64,000 bases of DNA from Pseudorhodobacter antarcticus (GCA_945860375.1 CAMAQR010000006.1:1-64000), one strand, 5' to 3'. Positions 17,701 to 26,126 are shown, counted from the first letter of the stretch. Numbers and translations are program-made. The notes: generated by a model not told the origin, from the sequence alone.

Positions 17701-18829
17701 AATGCAGCGATGTGATGTCTTGGAAGAAGTAGTAATGCGGGTTGGAAGGCTGCAGGCTGTAATCCGCGCTTCGGGTCTTTTGAGCGGCGACCAGATCGGC
17801 CAAGGGCAAATTCAGGCGCGTGGCGGGGTCGGTTGCATCCGGGGCGATCACCCCCCAAAGATCCCCCAGTTGCACGGGCACGATGCCGCCTCCATGCCGC
17901 CAGAAATCGTCAAACTGCGGCTCGGCGGCCATCCGGCCATCGGGCAGCACAAAACCGCGTTTGTCGCCGATCTGCACGCCCGCCAGCCCGTCGGAAAACG
18001 AATAGGCCTGATCAAACTGCGCCGGAATCACCCAAGCGCCGCTGCGGTCGATGTAGCCCCATTTGTCACCGGCTTTCACCGGGGCCAGCCCTTCGGAAAA
18101 CTCGCGCGCGCCCTGAAACGCGCCGCCGATTTCCATGTAGCTGTCGTAGAGGCCGACATAGCCCCAGTCTTCACCCACGCGCGCCGCGGCCAGACCTTCG
18201 GCATAGCGGCGCGCCTCGTCCAGCGCCAGTTCACCGCTGACAATATTGCCGTAGTCGCAGGTCATGTGCCCGGCTTTGTCGCCGATCCTGACCGCGACAT
18301 AACCTTCGGAGGGCGCCGACATCGAGTCCACTTCGGGCAAGACCTGATCCAACGGTGTGTCGCCGCGCCATGACGTGACCGGGGAGCCATCGGCAAGGCC
18401 TGCAAAACAAGCGCCCTCATTGCCGATCAGGGTGTCAAAGGGCAAAGGCTCGGGCTGTGCCACATTGTCCAGCGACACTGCGTACCATGTGCCGTCCAAC
18501 TGCATCGGGGTCAGGCTGTCGATGGTGCCGATACCGCCCAGATCGAACGAGACCACGATCTGCCCCTTCAGATCGACCACGCCCCATTTGCCCGCCTTCT
18601 TCACCGGAAACCGCCCCAGCCCCGGCGCGCCGACCGCGTCAAACTGCGGTGGCCAGACCCATTGGCCATCGGCCCCCATCAGCCCCCACAGATCGCCCTG
18701 CAACAAAGGCACCACGCCCTGATGTGCCGACCCTGCGTCTTGAAATGCGGGTTCTGCCACCCATCGAAAGGCGTCTTCCGCCGCAGCGGGGGTGGCGAAC
18801 AACAAAGCGAACAACAGGCTGTGGCGCAT
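14741..18829 (-). CDS. Exported WG-repeat / beta-propeller / caspase-like (peptidase C14) protein with SH3-like tail
   Basis: A 1362-residue multidomain protein. Domains in order: a Sec signal peptide (about 1-17, cleavage near ATPAAAEDA); WG repeats at about 40-330 (DLWGLMGADG at 46, GKWGVVDLKG at 80, EDWGYVGLYD at 220, DKWGYIDRSG at 255, DKRGFVLPDG at 289, DLWGVI at 323); a WD40/quinoprotein-like propeller at about 370-870; an Ig-like linker at about 945-1030; a caspase-like peptidase domain at about 1040-1265; and an SH3-like tail at about 1300-1360. The peptidase domain keeps the His-Cys dyad: FFLAGHGKT (His1122) and IYDTCESGS (Cys1174). It should be an active cysteine peptidase acting outside the cytoplasm. 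The substrate and trigger are unknown. It is transcribed alone, divergent from the small gene/GST pair. Confidence 0.88.
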   Translation of the reverse strand: MRHSLLFALLFATPAAAEDAFRWVAEPAFQDAGSAHQGVVPLLQGDLWGLMGADGQWVWPPQFDAVGAPGLGRFPVKKAGKWGVVDLKGQIVVSFDLGGIGTIDSLTPMQLDGTWYAVSLDNVAQPEPLPFDTLIGNEGACFAGLADGSPVTSWRGDTPLDQVLPEVDSMSAPSEGYVAVRIGDKAGHMTCDYGNIVSGELALDEARRYAEGLAAARVGEDWGYVGLYDSYMEIGGAFQGAREFSEGLAPVKAGDKWGYIDRSGAWVIPAQFDQAYSFSDGLAGVQIGDKRGFVLPDGRMAAEPQFDDFWRHGGGIVPVQLGDLWGVIAPDATDPATRLNLPLADLVAAQKTRSADYSLQPSNPHYYFFQDITSLHSISFAADESVMLTTLALLDNAEIALWDMKTQRLIRKFPQAQAVQAALLPGVEIVAVGLSTGHLLLLDAVSGAELFRVRPHSNAVIDMALSPDGKWLATADFKTVQLWNLETGFSGPTLPVAAHKVRFAADSQTLFAGTRRGGLYHLALDGAVLAQVDQGAAIDYGDGPQSDPVSEMALSADGTLFSLKTRSEEQPDGSYKTLSTVEITTLDGRRDLPLSPEINDILTLDASADGALLAYSGAQSEGNWVARTEVLNVATGEAIYSQTHDQNPDAVQDGFDAMLFSVDRLGFSPSGGLILVGMEGQGITLLDPAAGKVTASYGDRLTPVQTQAALLAGTRFFASDSSGKIWVWDLAQGRLETVLPIAEAGGGVEETLALDGQRFYVYSGLEGLTYGGLDMETLAPIPIREEEQSTFLLDRPYPDAPTYSPEIQTQIDAISPYGQATVLAGGRLAVIASPVGLSKVYDLKTGEVLAQFLATPDGEWLIVTPEGFFAASANGAKLVSVSNGLHAFSVDQVYQALYRPDLVQAKLAGDPNAEVTRAAAELDLGRIMGSGPAPYTRFSMPKQGSTATEPEVEIEIELQDEGGGIGRIEWRLNGVTVQVQPTRAAAALDTDNPLAKTRIALEPGENLIEVVAYNAADLLASAPRQLVINWDGVASTEPPALYVLSVGVNDYADGRLKLNYAAADALAFASAMEKAGQGLFASTNIVTLLDGEVTAANLDRAFADMGTKAKSQDVFLFFLAGHGKTIEGEYYFIPQDFRFAGDDPIRTGGIDQDRWQEWAARVKAKKSVMIYDTCESGSITETRSVDAAMAQSAAVARLTRAIGRTILSASTDDAPALEGYQGHGVMTWAMLDALGQGDTNGNATIEVTELASYLDMKVPEISAATFGIRQVPQMSIKGSDFALGSKVSVLGDAPESFPATLSHVVAGGTQVLDAPGGAAVQVIAAGVFYGVFRIEEQNGFARIAKDGKALGWVPVAALTPLQ

Positions 18830-18965
18830 GGGGCGACCTTTGATGATGCCGCCCCATGATGCGCAAGCACTGGCCGTTCGGCAACTGACAAACGCTGTCA
18901 GGATGACGCCGATTTACAGGGGCGAGAGTTGGTCTTACGGTTGGCAGATGATAGAGGAGGGTGCC

Positions 18966-19187
18966 ATGCCGCTGCCGCTTGTTCCGATTGCTGACCGATT
19001 TGGGGTGATGTCCGTGGCGGGCTTTGCCGCGCGCACCACTATGGGCCGGGTTGCTCAGCCCTGCGATCTGGCGGATGGCCAGCAAACCAACCGCAGTCTG
19101 GGGGCAAAGCAGGTGATCCGCTGGGGTAAGTCCGGCGTGGAAATTGCCGCAGCGCCTCTGAGCCGCTTTCGGATGCGGAGGTTGTGA
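18966..19187 (+). CDS. Small hypothetical protein coupled to the GST gene
   Basis: A 73-residue basic protein of unknown family that begins MPLPLVPIADRFGVMSVAGF and ends PLSRFRMRRL. Support for a real gene is its signals and not its sequence: a perfect AGGAGG lies 5 nt before the ATG, and its TGA overlaps the downstream GST start as TGATG. It has no signal peptide or clear membrane span. It could instead be a leader peptide controlling the GST gene. Confidence 0.45.
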   Translation: MPLPLVPIADRFGVMSVAGFAARTTMGRVAQPCDLADGQQTNRSLGAKQVIRWGKSGVEIAAAPLSRFRMRRL

Positions 19188-19795
19188 TGCAGCTTTATCA
19201 TTCCCCCAGCACGCCGTTTGGCCGCAAGGTCATGGTGCTGATCCTGGAGGCTGGGCTGGCCGATCAGATCACCGTCATTGAGGCGTCTGGCACACCGCTG
19301 GCCCCTGGCACGATGCCCTTGGATCGCAACCCTTTGGGCAAGATTCCGGCGCTGGTGCGGGCGGAAGGGTCGGCACTTTACGACAGTCGGGTGATCTGCC
19401 GTTATCTGGATGATCTGGCGGGCGCCGGGATGTATCCGCCCGCGCGGCTGTGGGAAACCCTGACGCTGGAGGCGACAGCCGACGGTATTCTAGAGGCGGC
19501 GCTGCTGATGGTCTACGAGGTGCGGGTGCGGCCCGAAGAGCGGCGCTTCCCCGACTGGATTGAGGCGCAATGGGCCAAGATCGACCGGGCGCTTGATGCG
19601 ATTGAAACGGACTGGATGGCCCATCTGGCCGGACCCTTGGATATGGCGCAGGTCGCGGTAGGTTGCGCGCTGGGCTATCTGGATTTCCGGTTGAATGCGC
19701 GGAATTGGCGTGACGGTCGGCCAAAGCTGACAGCATGGGAGGCGGCGTTTGTGCAGCGCCCGGCGATGCAGGCCACCAAGCCGCCTGCCGCGTGA
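19187..19795 (+). CDS. Glutathione S-transferase family protein
   Basis: A 202-residue two-domain GST. The N-terminal thioredoxin-like domain starts MQLYHSPSTPFGRKVMVLIL (Ser near position 6 as likely catalytic residue) and holds the cis-Pro block GKIPALVRAEGSALYDSRVICRYLDD in two parts, with the glutathione-binding SR pair. An all-alpha C-terminal domain follows. It would conjugate or reduce substrates with glutathione in the cytoplasm; the specific substrate is unknown. ATG 19187 is chosen over GTG 19184 because GGAGG lies 5 nt before the ATG. Confidence 0.88.
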   Translation: MQLYHSPSTPFGRKVMVLILEAGLADQITVIEASGTPLAPGTMPLDRNPLGKIPALVRAEGSALYDSRVICRYLDDLAGAGMYPPARLWETLTLEATADGILEAALLMVYEVRVRPEERRFPDWIEAQWAKIDRALDAIETDWMAHLAGPLDMAQVAVGCALGYLDFRLNARNWRDGRPKLTAWEAAFVQRPAMQATKPPAA

Positions 19796-19934
19796 CAGGA
19801 TGGCCGATCCGGCGGACAAAACAGCGCAAAGAGGGCTTCAAGGGGAATGAATTGGCCAACTTCAAGGCCCCAGTTCAGGAAAAGCTGATTTCCGCCACCC
19901 CTGCGCGCCTTTGACCGCTTTACGGCCCCGCTTT

Positions 19935-19998
19935 CCTTGTCTAGAAACCGCCCGACAAGGCTGCGGGAAACTGCGGCCCAACAGGTATATGGGCCGCA
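19935..19998 (+). promoter_or_regulatory. Two consecutive perfect inverted repeats in the petABC leader
   Basis: The first is CCTTGTC (19935-19941) with GACAAGG (19954-19960), spaced by 12 nt. The second is TGCGGCCC (19972-19979) with GGGCCGCA (19991-19998), spaced by 11 nt, ending about 31 nt before the petA start codon. Neither has a U tract. They could be an operator or 5'-UTR hairpins affecting mRNA stability. No clear promoter box was found in 19796-19934. Confidence 0.4.
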
Positions 19999-20029
19999 AT
20001 CCTGGTGGCCCCGGAAGGGAGAAGTTCTC

Positions 20030-20590
20030 GTGTCCCACGCAGACGATCACGCAGGCACCCGCAGGGATTTCCTGTACTACGCGACCGCCGGAACCGGTGC
20101 CGTTGTGGCTGGCGCGGCGGTTTGGCCGCTGGTCAATCAGATGGCCCCCTCGGCCGACACCCGCGCCATGTCGTCGATCTTCGTCGATGTCTCGGGCGTT
20201 GAGGTTGGCACCCAGCTTACGGTGAAATTTCTGGGCAAGCCGGTGTTCATTCGCCGCCGCAGCCCCGAAGAGATTGAGTCCGCCCGCGCCACTGCGCTGA
20301 CCGACCTGCCCGACACCAATTCGGAAAACCGCAACAAACCCGACACCGATGCCAGCGACGTCAACCGTTCGATGGACGAAGCGGGCGAATGGCTGGTGAT
20401 GATCGGCGTCTGCACCCATCTGGGTTGCGTGCCGATCGGCAACGCCTCGGGCGACTTTGGCGGCTGGTTCTGCCCCTGCCACGGCTCGCATTACGACACT
20501 TCGGGCCGCATCCGCAAAGGCCCTGCGCCGCGCAACCTCGACATCCCGGTGGCGTCGTTCACCGATGCAACCACCATCAAGCTCGGGTAA
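20030..20590 (+). CDS. petA: Ubiquinol-cytochrome c reductase Rieske iron-sulfur subunit
   Basis: A 186-residue membrane-anchored 2Fe-2S subunit of the cytochrome bc1 complex; it takes an electron from ubiquinol and passes it to cytochrome c1. A twin-arginine motif (TRRDFL at 10-15) precedes the single anchor (about 18-36), as in other Tat-inserted Rieske proteins. Cluster ligands are Cys128/His130 in CTHLGC and Cys148/His151 in CPCHGSH, with Cys133/Cys150 forming the disulfide. The start is GTG at 20030, preceded by GGAAGGGAGAAG; it gives the standard N-terminus [11 protein letters not shown]. It is the first gene of petABC. Confidence 0.97.
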   Translation: MSHADDHAGTRRDFLYYATAGTGAVVAGAAVWPLVNQMAPSADTRAMSSIFVDVSGVEVGTQLTVKFLGKPVFIRRRSPEEIESARATALTDLPDTNSENRNKPDTDASDVNRSMDEAGEWLVMIGVCTHLGCVPIGNASGDFGGWFCPCHGSHYDTSGRIRKGPAPRNLDIPVASFTDATTIKLG

Positions 20591-20601
20591 GGATACAAAA
20601 C

Positions 20602-21915
20602 ATGGCCGGAATTCCGCACGACCATTATGAACCAAAGCCGGGCTTTCAGACCTGGCTTTACAAGCGTCTGCCTATTGTGGGCCTTGCCTATGACACGCTG
20701 ATGCTGCCGACGCCGAAGAACCTGAACTGGATGTGGATCTGGGGCATCGTCCTGACCTTCTGTCTGGTGTTGCAGATCATCACCGGCGTCGTTCTGGCGA
20801 TGCATTACACCCCGCATGTCGACATGGCCTTCGCGTCGGTTGAACACATCATGCGCGATGTGAACGGCGGCCATATGCTGCGCTACATGCACGCCAACGG
20901 TGCGTCGCTGTTCTTCTTTGCCGTCTATCTGCACATCTTCCGTGGCCTGTACTACGGCAGCTACAAATCCCCGCGCGAAGTGACATGGATCATCGGCATG
21001 CTGATCTATCTGTCGATGATGGCGACAGGCTTCATGGGCTACGTTCTGCCTTGGGGTCAAATGTCGTTCTGGGGTGCCACCGTGATCACCGGCCTGTTCG
21101 GCGCGATCCCCGGCGTTGGCCCGGCGATTCAGGAATGGCTGCTGGGCGGCCCTGCCGTCGATAACGCCACGTTGAACCGCTTTTTCAGTCTGCATTACCT
21201 GCTGCCTTTCGTGATTGCGGCGCTGGTTGCACTGCACATCTGGGCCTTCCACACCACCGGCAACAACAACCCGACGGGTGTTGAAGTGCGCCGCACCTCC
21301 AAGGAAGAGGCCGAGAAAGACACCCTGCCGTTCTGGCCCTATTTCGTGATCAAGGACCTGTTCGCGCTGGTCGTTGTTCTGGGGATTTTCTTTGCGGTGA
21401 TTGGCTTCATGCCAAACTACTTGGGCCACCCCGACAACTACATCGAAGCCAACCCGCTGGCGACGCCTGTGCACATCGTGCCGGAATGGTACTTCTTGCC
21501 GTTCTACGCGATTCTGCGCGCCTTCACCGCCGACGTCTGGGTGGTGCAGCTGACGCAGTTCGTGACCTTCGGCATCGTGGACGCCAAGTTCTTCGGCGTG
21601 CTGGCGATGTTTGGCGCGATCGCCGTCATGGCTTTGGTGCCATGGCTGGACACCTCGTCGGTGCGCTCGGGCCGCTATCGTCCCAAGTTCAAGGGCTGGT
21701 TCGCCTTGCTGTGCATCGACTTTGTGGTGCTGATGTGGGTGGGCGCCATGCCGACCGAAGGCATCTATCCCTACATTTCGCTGATCGCGTCTGCCTACTG
21801 GTTTGCGTATTTCCTGGTCATCCTGCCGCTGCTGGGTGTGCTTGAAAAACCGCTGCCGCAACCGGCGACGATCGAAGAAGACTTCAAGTCCCACTACGCC
21901 GATCCGGCAGAGTGA
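20602..21915 (+). CDS. petB: Ubiquinol-cytochrome c reductase cytochrome b subunit
   Basis: A 437-residue integral membrane subunit with eight predicted helices that carries hemes bL and bH and both quinone sites. Landmarks include [18 protein letters not shown] at the N-terminus, [17 protein letters not shown] (Qo-site region), the heme-ligand histidines in [22 protein letters not shown] and LHYLLPF/LHIWAFH, and the [13 protein letters not shown] block. The N- and C-terminal extensions beyond mitochondrial cytochrome b are the purple-bacterial form. It starts 11 nt after petA. Confidence 0.98.
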   Translation: MAGIPHDHYEPKPGFQTWLYKRLPIVGLAYDTLMLPTPKNLNWMWIWGIVLTFCLVLQIITGVVLAMHYTPHVDMAFASVEHIMRDVNGGHMLRYMHANGASLFFFAVYLHIFRGLYYGSYKSPREVTWIIGMLIYLSMMATGFMGYVLPWGQMSFWGATVITGLFGAIPGVGPAIQEWLLGGPAVDNATLNRFFSLHYLLPFVIAALVALHIWAFHTTGNNNPTGVEVRRTSKEEAEKDTLPFWPYFVIKDLFALVVVLGIFFAVIGFMPNYLGHPDNYIEANPLATPVHIVPEWYFLPFYAILRAFTADVWVVQLTQFVTFGIVDAKFFGVLAMFGAIAVMALVPWLDTSSVRSGRYRPKFKGWFALLCIDFVVLMWVGAMPTEGIYPYISLIASAYWFAYFLVILPLLGVLEKPLPQPATIEEDFKSHYADPAE

Positions 21916-21934
21916 CAGAAAGGAACTGACCACG

Positions 21935-22720
21935 ATGTTTCGCAAAATCGCAATCAGCGCTGTCTCTGCACTGGCCCTGACCACTGCTGCTTTCGCCGCA
22001 GTGACCGAAGTGCATATCGAAGACACCGCCTTCAGCTTTGAAGGCCCCTTCGGCACCTATGATGAACACCAGCTGCAGCGCGGCCTTCAGGTGTTCACCG
22101 AGGTTTGCGCGGGCTGTCACGGGTTGAAATTTGTCCCCATCCGGTCTTTGTCGGATGAAGGCGGGCCGCATCTGCCGGAAGATCAGGTGCGTGCCTACGC
22201 CAAGCAATTCACCGTTGTCGACAAAGACACCGGCGAAGACCGTGAGGCGGTTCCGGCTGACAAATTCCCGGCCAATGTTGGCGCGGGTGCCCCGGACCTG
22301 TCCCTGATGGCCAAGGGACGCGCCGCGTTCCATGGTCCCTACGGTTTGGGCATCAACCAGTTGCTGCGTGGCACTGGCGGGCCGGAGTATATCACCGCGA
22401 TCCTGACCGGCTACACCGGTGAGACCAAGGAAGAGGCTGGGGAAACTTTCTACGAAAACCACGCCTTCCCAGGTGGCTGGATCAAGATGCCGCCACCGAT
22501 CGAAGACGATCAGGTGACTTATCAGGACGGCCACCCAAGCACCAAGCACCACATTTCCGAAGACGTTTCCGCCTTCCTGATGTGGACTGCAGAGCCGCAT
22601 ATGATGGCGCGCAAACAGTCTGGCTTTGTCGGCGTGCTGATGCTGATCGTTCTTGGGTCGCTGTTGTATCTGACCAACAAGCGGCTTTGGGCTGGCGTCA
22701 AAGGTCCGAAAAAGCACTAA
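21935..22720 (+). CDS. petC: Ubiquinol-cytochrome c reductase cytochrome c1 subunit
   Basis: A 261-residue c-type cytochrome that relays electrons from the Rieske protein to soluble or membrane cytochrome c. It has a Sec signal peptide (about 1-22, ending TTAAFAAV), the heme-attachment motif CAGCH (Cys58, Cys61, His62), a probable axial Met in [10 protein letters not shown], and one C-terminal membrane anchor (about 224-243) followed by a basic tail. It starts 19 nt after petB and is closed by the terminator at 22741. Confidence 0.97.
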   Translation: MFRKIAISAVSALALTTAAFAAVTEVHIEDTAFSFEGPFGTYDEHQLQRGLQVFTEVCAGCHGLKFVPIRSLSDEGGPHLPEDQVRAYAKQFTVVDKDTGEDREAVPADKFPANVGAGAPDLSLMAKGRAAFHGPYGLGINQLLRGTGGPEYITAILTGYTGETKEEAGETFYENHAFPGGWIKMPPPIEDDQVTYQDGHPSTKHHISEDVSAFLMWTAEPHMMARKQSGFVGVLMLIVLGSLLYLTNKRLWAGVKGPKKH

Positions 22721-22740
22721 GCTTTGCTGAATCGCTTGGA

Positions 22741-22766
22741 AAACCCCGCCATCGTGCGGGGTTTTT
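22741..22766 (+). terminator. Bidirectional terminator between petC and thiQ
   Basis: The 9-bp stem AAACCCCGC/GCGGGGTTT with a six-base loop is followed by T5 on the plus strand and mirrored by A residues for the minus strand. It serves petABC and touches the thiQ stop codon. Confidence 0.85.
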
Positions 22767-23467
22767 CATTTTCGGGGACCAAGATAGTTGCGCAGGGAGT
22801 CGGGCGGATTGGCGAATAATTCGCGCGTGCGTTGCGGTGGATAAGCGACGCCGTCGGCCACCAGAATCGTCAGATCGGCAAACTGCAGCGCGTCGTCGGG
22901 GTCATGCGTGACCATCAACACCGTCGCTTGCGTGTCGCTGGCCACCTGATCCAGCAGGGCCAGCATATCGGTCTTCAATGCCGGACCAAGCGCGGCAAAC
23001 GGCTCATCCAGCAACAGCATGGGCCGTGCCCGCAACAAGGCCCGCGCCAAGGCCGCCCGGCCTTGCTGCCCCCCCGAAAGCTGCGCCGGTTTGCGCGCGC
23101 CCATGCCGGGCAGGCCCACGCGGGTCAGCGCCTGTTCGACCTGAAGGTGTTGCGCCGGGGTCAGGCGCAGCCGGGGCGACAGGCCAAGGCCAAGGTTCTG
23201 TGCCACAGTCAGATGCGGGAACAAGTTCTGATCTTGGAACAGTATCGACATCGGCCGGTCCCCCGGCGCAATTTCAGCCAAGTCCTGCCCTTGCCACAGA
23301 ATGCGCCCCTGTGTCGGCACCAAAAACCCCGCCAGCGCCATCAGCAGGGTTGATTTGCCCGCACCCGAGGGTCCGATCACAGCCACCCGCGCGCCCGGAT
23401 GCACTGACCAATCAGCGGTCAGGGTGAAATCGTCAACCGTCAGGCGCAGCGTTTCAAGCGTCAGCAT
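22766..23467 (-). CDS. thiQ: Thiamine ABC transporter ATP-binding protein ThiQ
   Basis: A 233-residue ABC ATPase that powers thiamine/TPP import. It has Walker A GPSGAGKST, the Q-loop region ILFQDQNLFPHLTV, signature LSGGQQGRAALARAL, Walker B MLLLDEPFAALG and the H-loop VTHDPDDAL. The thiamine assignment comes from the operon, the TPP riboswitch and the ThiP partner. ATG 23467 gives the standard N-terminus MLTLETLRL; the start lies inside the thiP 3' end (14-nt overlap). Confidence 0.93.
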   Translation of the reverse strand: MLTLETLRLTVDDFTLTADWSVHPGARVAVIGPSGAGKSTLLMALAGFLVPTQGRILWQGQDLAEIAPGDRPMSILFQDQNLFPHLTVAQNLGLGLSPRLRLTPAQHLQVEQALTRVGLPGMGARKPAQLSGGQQGRAALARALLRARPMLLLDEPFAALGPALKTDMLALLDQVASDTQATVLMVTHDPDDALQFADLTILVADGVAYPPQRTRELFANPPDSLRNYLGPRK

Positions 23468-24998
23468 GGTGATTTCCGATCCGGTCAAAGACCCAGAACA
23501 AGGCAAAGCTTAGGGTCACGAGGATAAGCGCCGCCGCCGCCGCCGCCTCCATCCGGTAGGCCCCCATCAGCCTTTGCACGACCAAGGGCAGCGTCGCCCC
23601 GCGATCGCCGGCAAACAGCGCGATCACCCCCAAATCGCCCATCGACAAGGCAGCCGCCAAACCGGTGCCAAAGCCCAAGGGCCGAGCCAACCGGGGCAGG
23701 GTGATATGGCGCAAAATGCTGCGCGGCGGCAGGCCCAACGACTCGGTCAGACGGGCGTAGTCCGCATGCAACTGCCGTGCTTCTGGCAGCAGAAGGCGGA
23801 ACAGAAAGGGCAAGGTTAGGGTCGCATTCACCAGAATCGTCACCGGCAGCGACAATGATTCAGGGTTCACAAAAGGCCGCAGCGCCAGAAACAGCCCCGT
23901 CCCCAACACCAGACCCGAGGCCGACAACGGCAACATTGCCGACAGTTCCAACCAGCGGCAAGCTCCACGCGCCACCGCCTGCGCCATGGTCAGTGCGACA
24001 GTGATCGCCAGCAGCGCCGACAAGGTGGCGATGACCAGTGACCGCAGAGCGGCGGGCCACAGTGCAGCGGGCAGATTGTTCAGGCCCGGCAGTCCCTTGG
24101 CAATCACCGCCAGCAAAGGCAGCAGCAAGAACAGCGCGGCCAGCAGAATCACCATGGCGTCCACCCATTGCCGCCAGCCTTTCGGCGCATCCGCATCGGC
24201 CTGTCGTCCCAAACCAGCGCCAAAAGCCTGCGGCAGGGAGAGGCGCGCAGCGGCCAATGTCACCGCGGCGCAGAGCCCGAACTGCACCAAGGCCAGCAGC
24301 GCCGCACGGCCCAGATCGAATTCAAACCGCAGGGCCTGATAGATCGCCAGTTCGATGGTGCTGGACTTCGGACCTCCGCCCAGCGTCAAGGCCACGGCAA
24401 AGCTGGTCAGGCAAATCAGGAAAATCACCGTGGCAATTCCGGGCAGTTGCGCGCGCAGCATAGGGGCTTCCAGATGCCGGAACTGCGCTGCCGGGGGCAG
24501 GCCAAGGGCTTGCGCAAGTCGAAAGCGTTCGGCGGGGATCGACTGCCAACCCAGCAGGAGCATCCGCACGGCCAAGGGCAGGTTCAGGAAGACATGCGCC
24601 AGAACGACGCCGTGCAGGCCAAAGATCGACAGCGGCGGCAAGCCCAACACGGCCAAAAGGCTGTTGATCGGCCCGCTGCGCCCAAACACCGCCAGCAGGC
24701 CCAGCACCGCCACCACCACCGGCAATACAAAGGGAGCGGACATCAGGCGGATCAGCTCGGTGCGCCCCGCAAAACGGCGGCGAAACAGGGCGCGGGCGAC
24801 GGGAATCGCCAGCGCGGTTGAAACTCCAGCCGACAGCGCCGCTTGCAGCAGGGTAAAGCGCAGCGCGGCCCAATCGGCGGGGGCAAGGGCGAAGCGGTCA
24901 GCGCGTAAGGCCACCATCGCCGCGCTGCCCAAGATCAGCGCGGCGACAGTCAGGCCCAGCACAGAGGCTGGCCCTATTTGGACAGCGCGGTTTGCCAT
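23454..24998 (-). CDS. thiP: Thiamine ABC transporter permease ThiP
   Basis: A 514-residue inner-membrane permease consisting of two fused binding-protein-dependent transport domains, each with about six helices, as in other ThiP/FbpB-type proteins. The EAA-like coupling-loop regions are the AQALGLPPAAQFRHLEAPML block in the first half and ARLTESLGLPPRSILRHITL in the second, which contact ThiQ. It overlaps thiB by 25 nt and thiQ by 14 nt, so the three genes form one tightly coupled operon. Confidence 0.93.
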   Translation of the reverse strand: MANRAVQIGPASVLGLTVAALILGSAAMVALRADRFALAPADWAALRFTLLQAALSAGVSTALAIPVARALFRRRFAGRTELIRLMSAPFVLPVVVAVLGLLAVFGRSGPINSLLAVLGLPPLSIFGLHGVVLAHVFLNLPLAVRMLLLGWQSIPAERFRLAQALGLPPAAQFRHLEAPMLRAQLPGIATVIFLICLTSFAVALTLGGGPKSSTIELAIYQALRFEFDLGRAALLALVQFGLCAAVTLAAARLSLPQAFGAGLGRQADADAPKGWRQWVDAMVILLAALFLLLPLLAVIAKGLPGLNNLPAALWPAALRSLVIATLSALLAITVALTMAQAVARGACRWLELSAMLPLSASGLVLGTGLFLALRPFVNPESLSLPVTILVNATLTLPFLFRLLLPEARQLHADYARLTESLGLPPRSILRHITLPRLARPLGFGTGLAAALSMGDLGVIALFAGDRGATLPLVVQRLMGAYRMEAAAAAALILVTLSFALFWVFDRIGNHHADA

Positions 24999-25951
24999 TC
25001 CTCGATCGCCTGTGCGCGGCCTGCTCCGGCATCGGTGGCCGACAGCAGCAGCGATTTGCCCGGCTGTATCAGGGTTTCAAAACCTGCAGGCAGACCCGCC
25101 GCTGGCGTCATAGCCGGGTACATCCAGTTGGTGGTGATCAGCGCCGTCTGTGCCGGATCGCTGGTCAGATAGGCCAGAAACGCATCGGCCAATTCCGGCT
25201 GATCGGTGGTTGCGGTTTTGCCCGCGACTTCGATCTGCATGTAGTGGCCCTCGTCAAACAGCGCGGCGGCCTTGGTATCATCAGTTTCCGCGATCAGGTG
25301 ATAGGCGGGCGAGGTGGTGTAAGACAGCACCATATCCGCCTCACCCTCCAGAAACAGGCCATAGGCTTCGGACCAGCCGGGCGTGACCGTGACGATGTTG
25401 TCGGCAAGATCGGCCCAGATTTGCGGGGCGCGGTCGCCGTAAGCAGCCTTGACCCACATCACCAGACCCAAACCCGGAGTCGATGATCGCGGATCCTGAA
25501 TCAGGATTTTCAGATCGGACGCAGCGAGTTCTTCGAAGGATTTCGGCGGGGTGGCCAGCTTGGTCTTGTCATAAACAAAAGCGAACCAGCCCCAATCGAA
25601 GGGGATGAAATTGGCATCGACGTAGGGCACGGGCAGCGTGTTCGGGCCAGTCGTGACGGGCGCGAAGAAGGGCGTCGCGGCTGCGGTCAGGTTGGTATCC
25701 AGACCCACAACCACATCGGCCGTGCTGTTGGCGCCCTCCAATTGCAGGCGGGCGAGAACAGCGGCACCATCGCCTGCGGTGACGAATTGGACGTCACAAG
25801 CGCAAGTCGCCTCAAACCCCTTTTCAATCAAGGGGCCGGGGCCCCATTCTGAGGTAAAGCTGTCGTAGGTCAGCACAGTCAGCACAGGCGTTTGGGCCAT
25901 CGCTTGGGACGCGATGGTAACAAGGCCCGCAGCAAGGAGTTTGGCGTTCAT
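24974..25951 (-). CDS. thiB: Periplasmic thiamine-binding protein ThiB
   Basis: A 325-residue substrate-binding protein with a signal peptide ending near SQAMAQ (about residue 20). Family blocks are LTVLTYDSFTSEWGPG near the mature N-terminus, VVVGLDTNL, FDWGWFAFVYDKTKL and RSSTPGLGLVMWVKAAYG. It captures thiamine, TMP or TPP in the periplasm for ThiPQ. The ATG at 25951 follows GGAGAGACTG; further upstream in-frame ATGs fall into the riboswitch. Expression is expected to fall when cytoplasmic TPP is high. Confidence 0.93.
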   Translation of the reverse strand: MNAKLLAAGLVTIASQAMAQTPVLTVLTYDSFTSEWGPGPLIEKGFEATCACDVQFVTAGDGAAVLARLQLEGANSTADVVVGLDTNLTAAATPFFAPVTTGPNTLPVPYVDANFIPFDWGWFAFVYDKTKLATPPKSFEELAASDLKILIQDPRSSTPGLGLVMWVKAAYGDRAPQIWADLADNIVTVTPGWSEAYGLFLEGEADMVLSYTTSPAYHLIAETDDTKAAALFDEGHYMQIEVAGKTATTDQPELADAFLAYLTSDPAQTALITTNWMYPAMTPAAGLPAGFETLIQPGKSLLLSATDAGAGRAQAIEEWQTALSK

Positions 25952-25998
25952 CAGTCTCTCCATGATGCGACGAAGTGGTCGGGGATGGAGAGATCCAT

Positions 25999-26083
25999 GC
26001 ACCTTCCCTCCGCCGGTATGATCCGGTTCAGGTTCAACGGGTCCGCTTTCGCATCTCAGCCGGTTAAGGCACCCCGAGGTGAG
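25999..26083 (-). promoter_or_regulatory. TPP riboswitch (THI element) controlling thiBPQ
   Basis: On the minus strand the conserved THI-box parts appear in order: CTCGGGGTGCC, GGCTGAGAT, then ACCCGTTGAACCTGAACC and GGATCATACCGGCGGAGG. This is the canonical thiamine-pyrophosphate aptamer. It ends about 45 nt before the thiB ATG. Control at translation initiation is likely, since no clear terminator separates it from thiB. Confidence 0.96.
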
Positions 26084-26126
26084 CGTTAAGATAGGGCAAA
26101 CTGCGGCAGGTGCAAGCCATAGAAAT

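Noticed and set aside
20491..22056. A 521-codon minus-strand frame opposite petB/petC
   Set aside because: It is antisense to well-established cytochrome genes and rich in His, Gln and Arg with no domain pattern.
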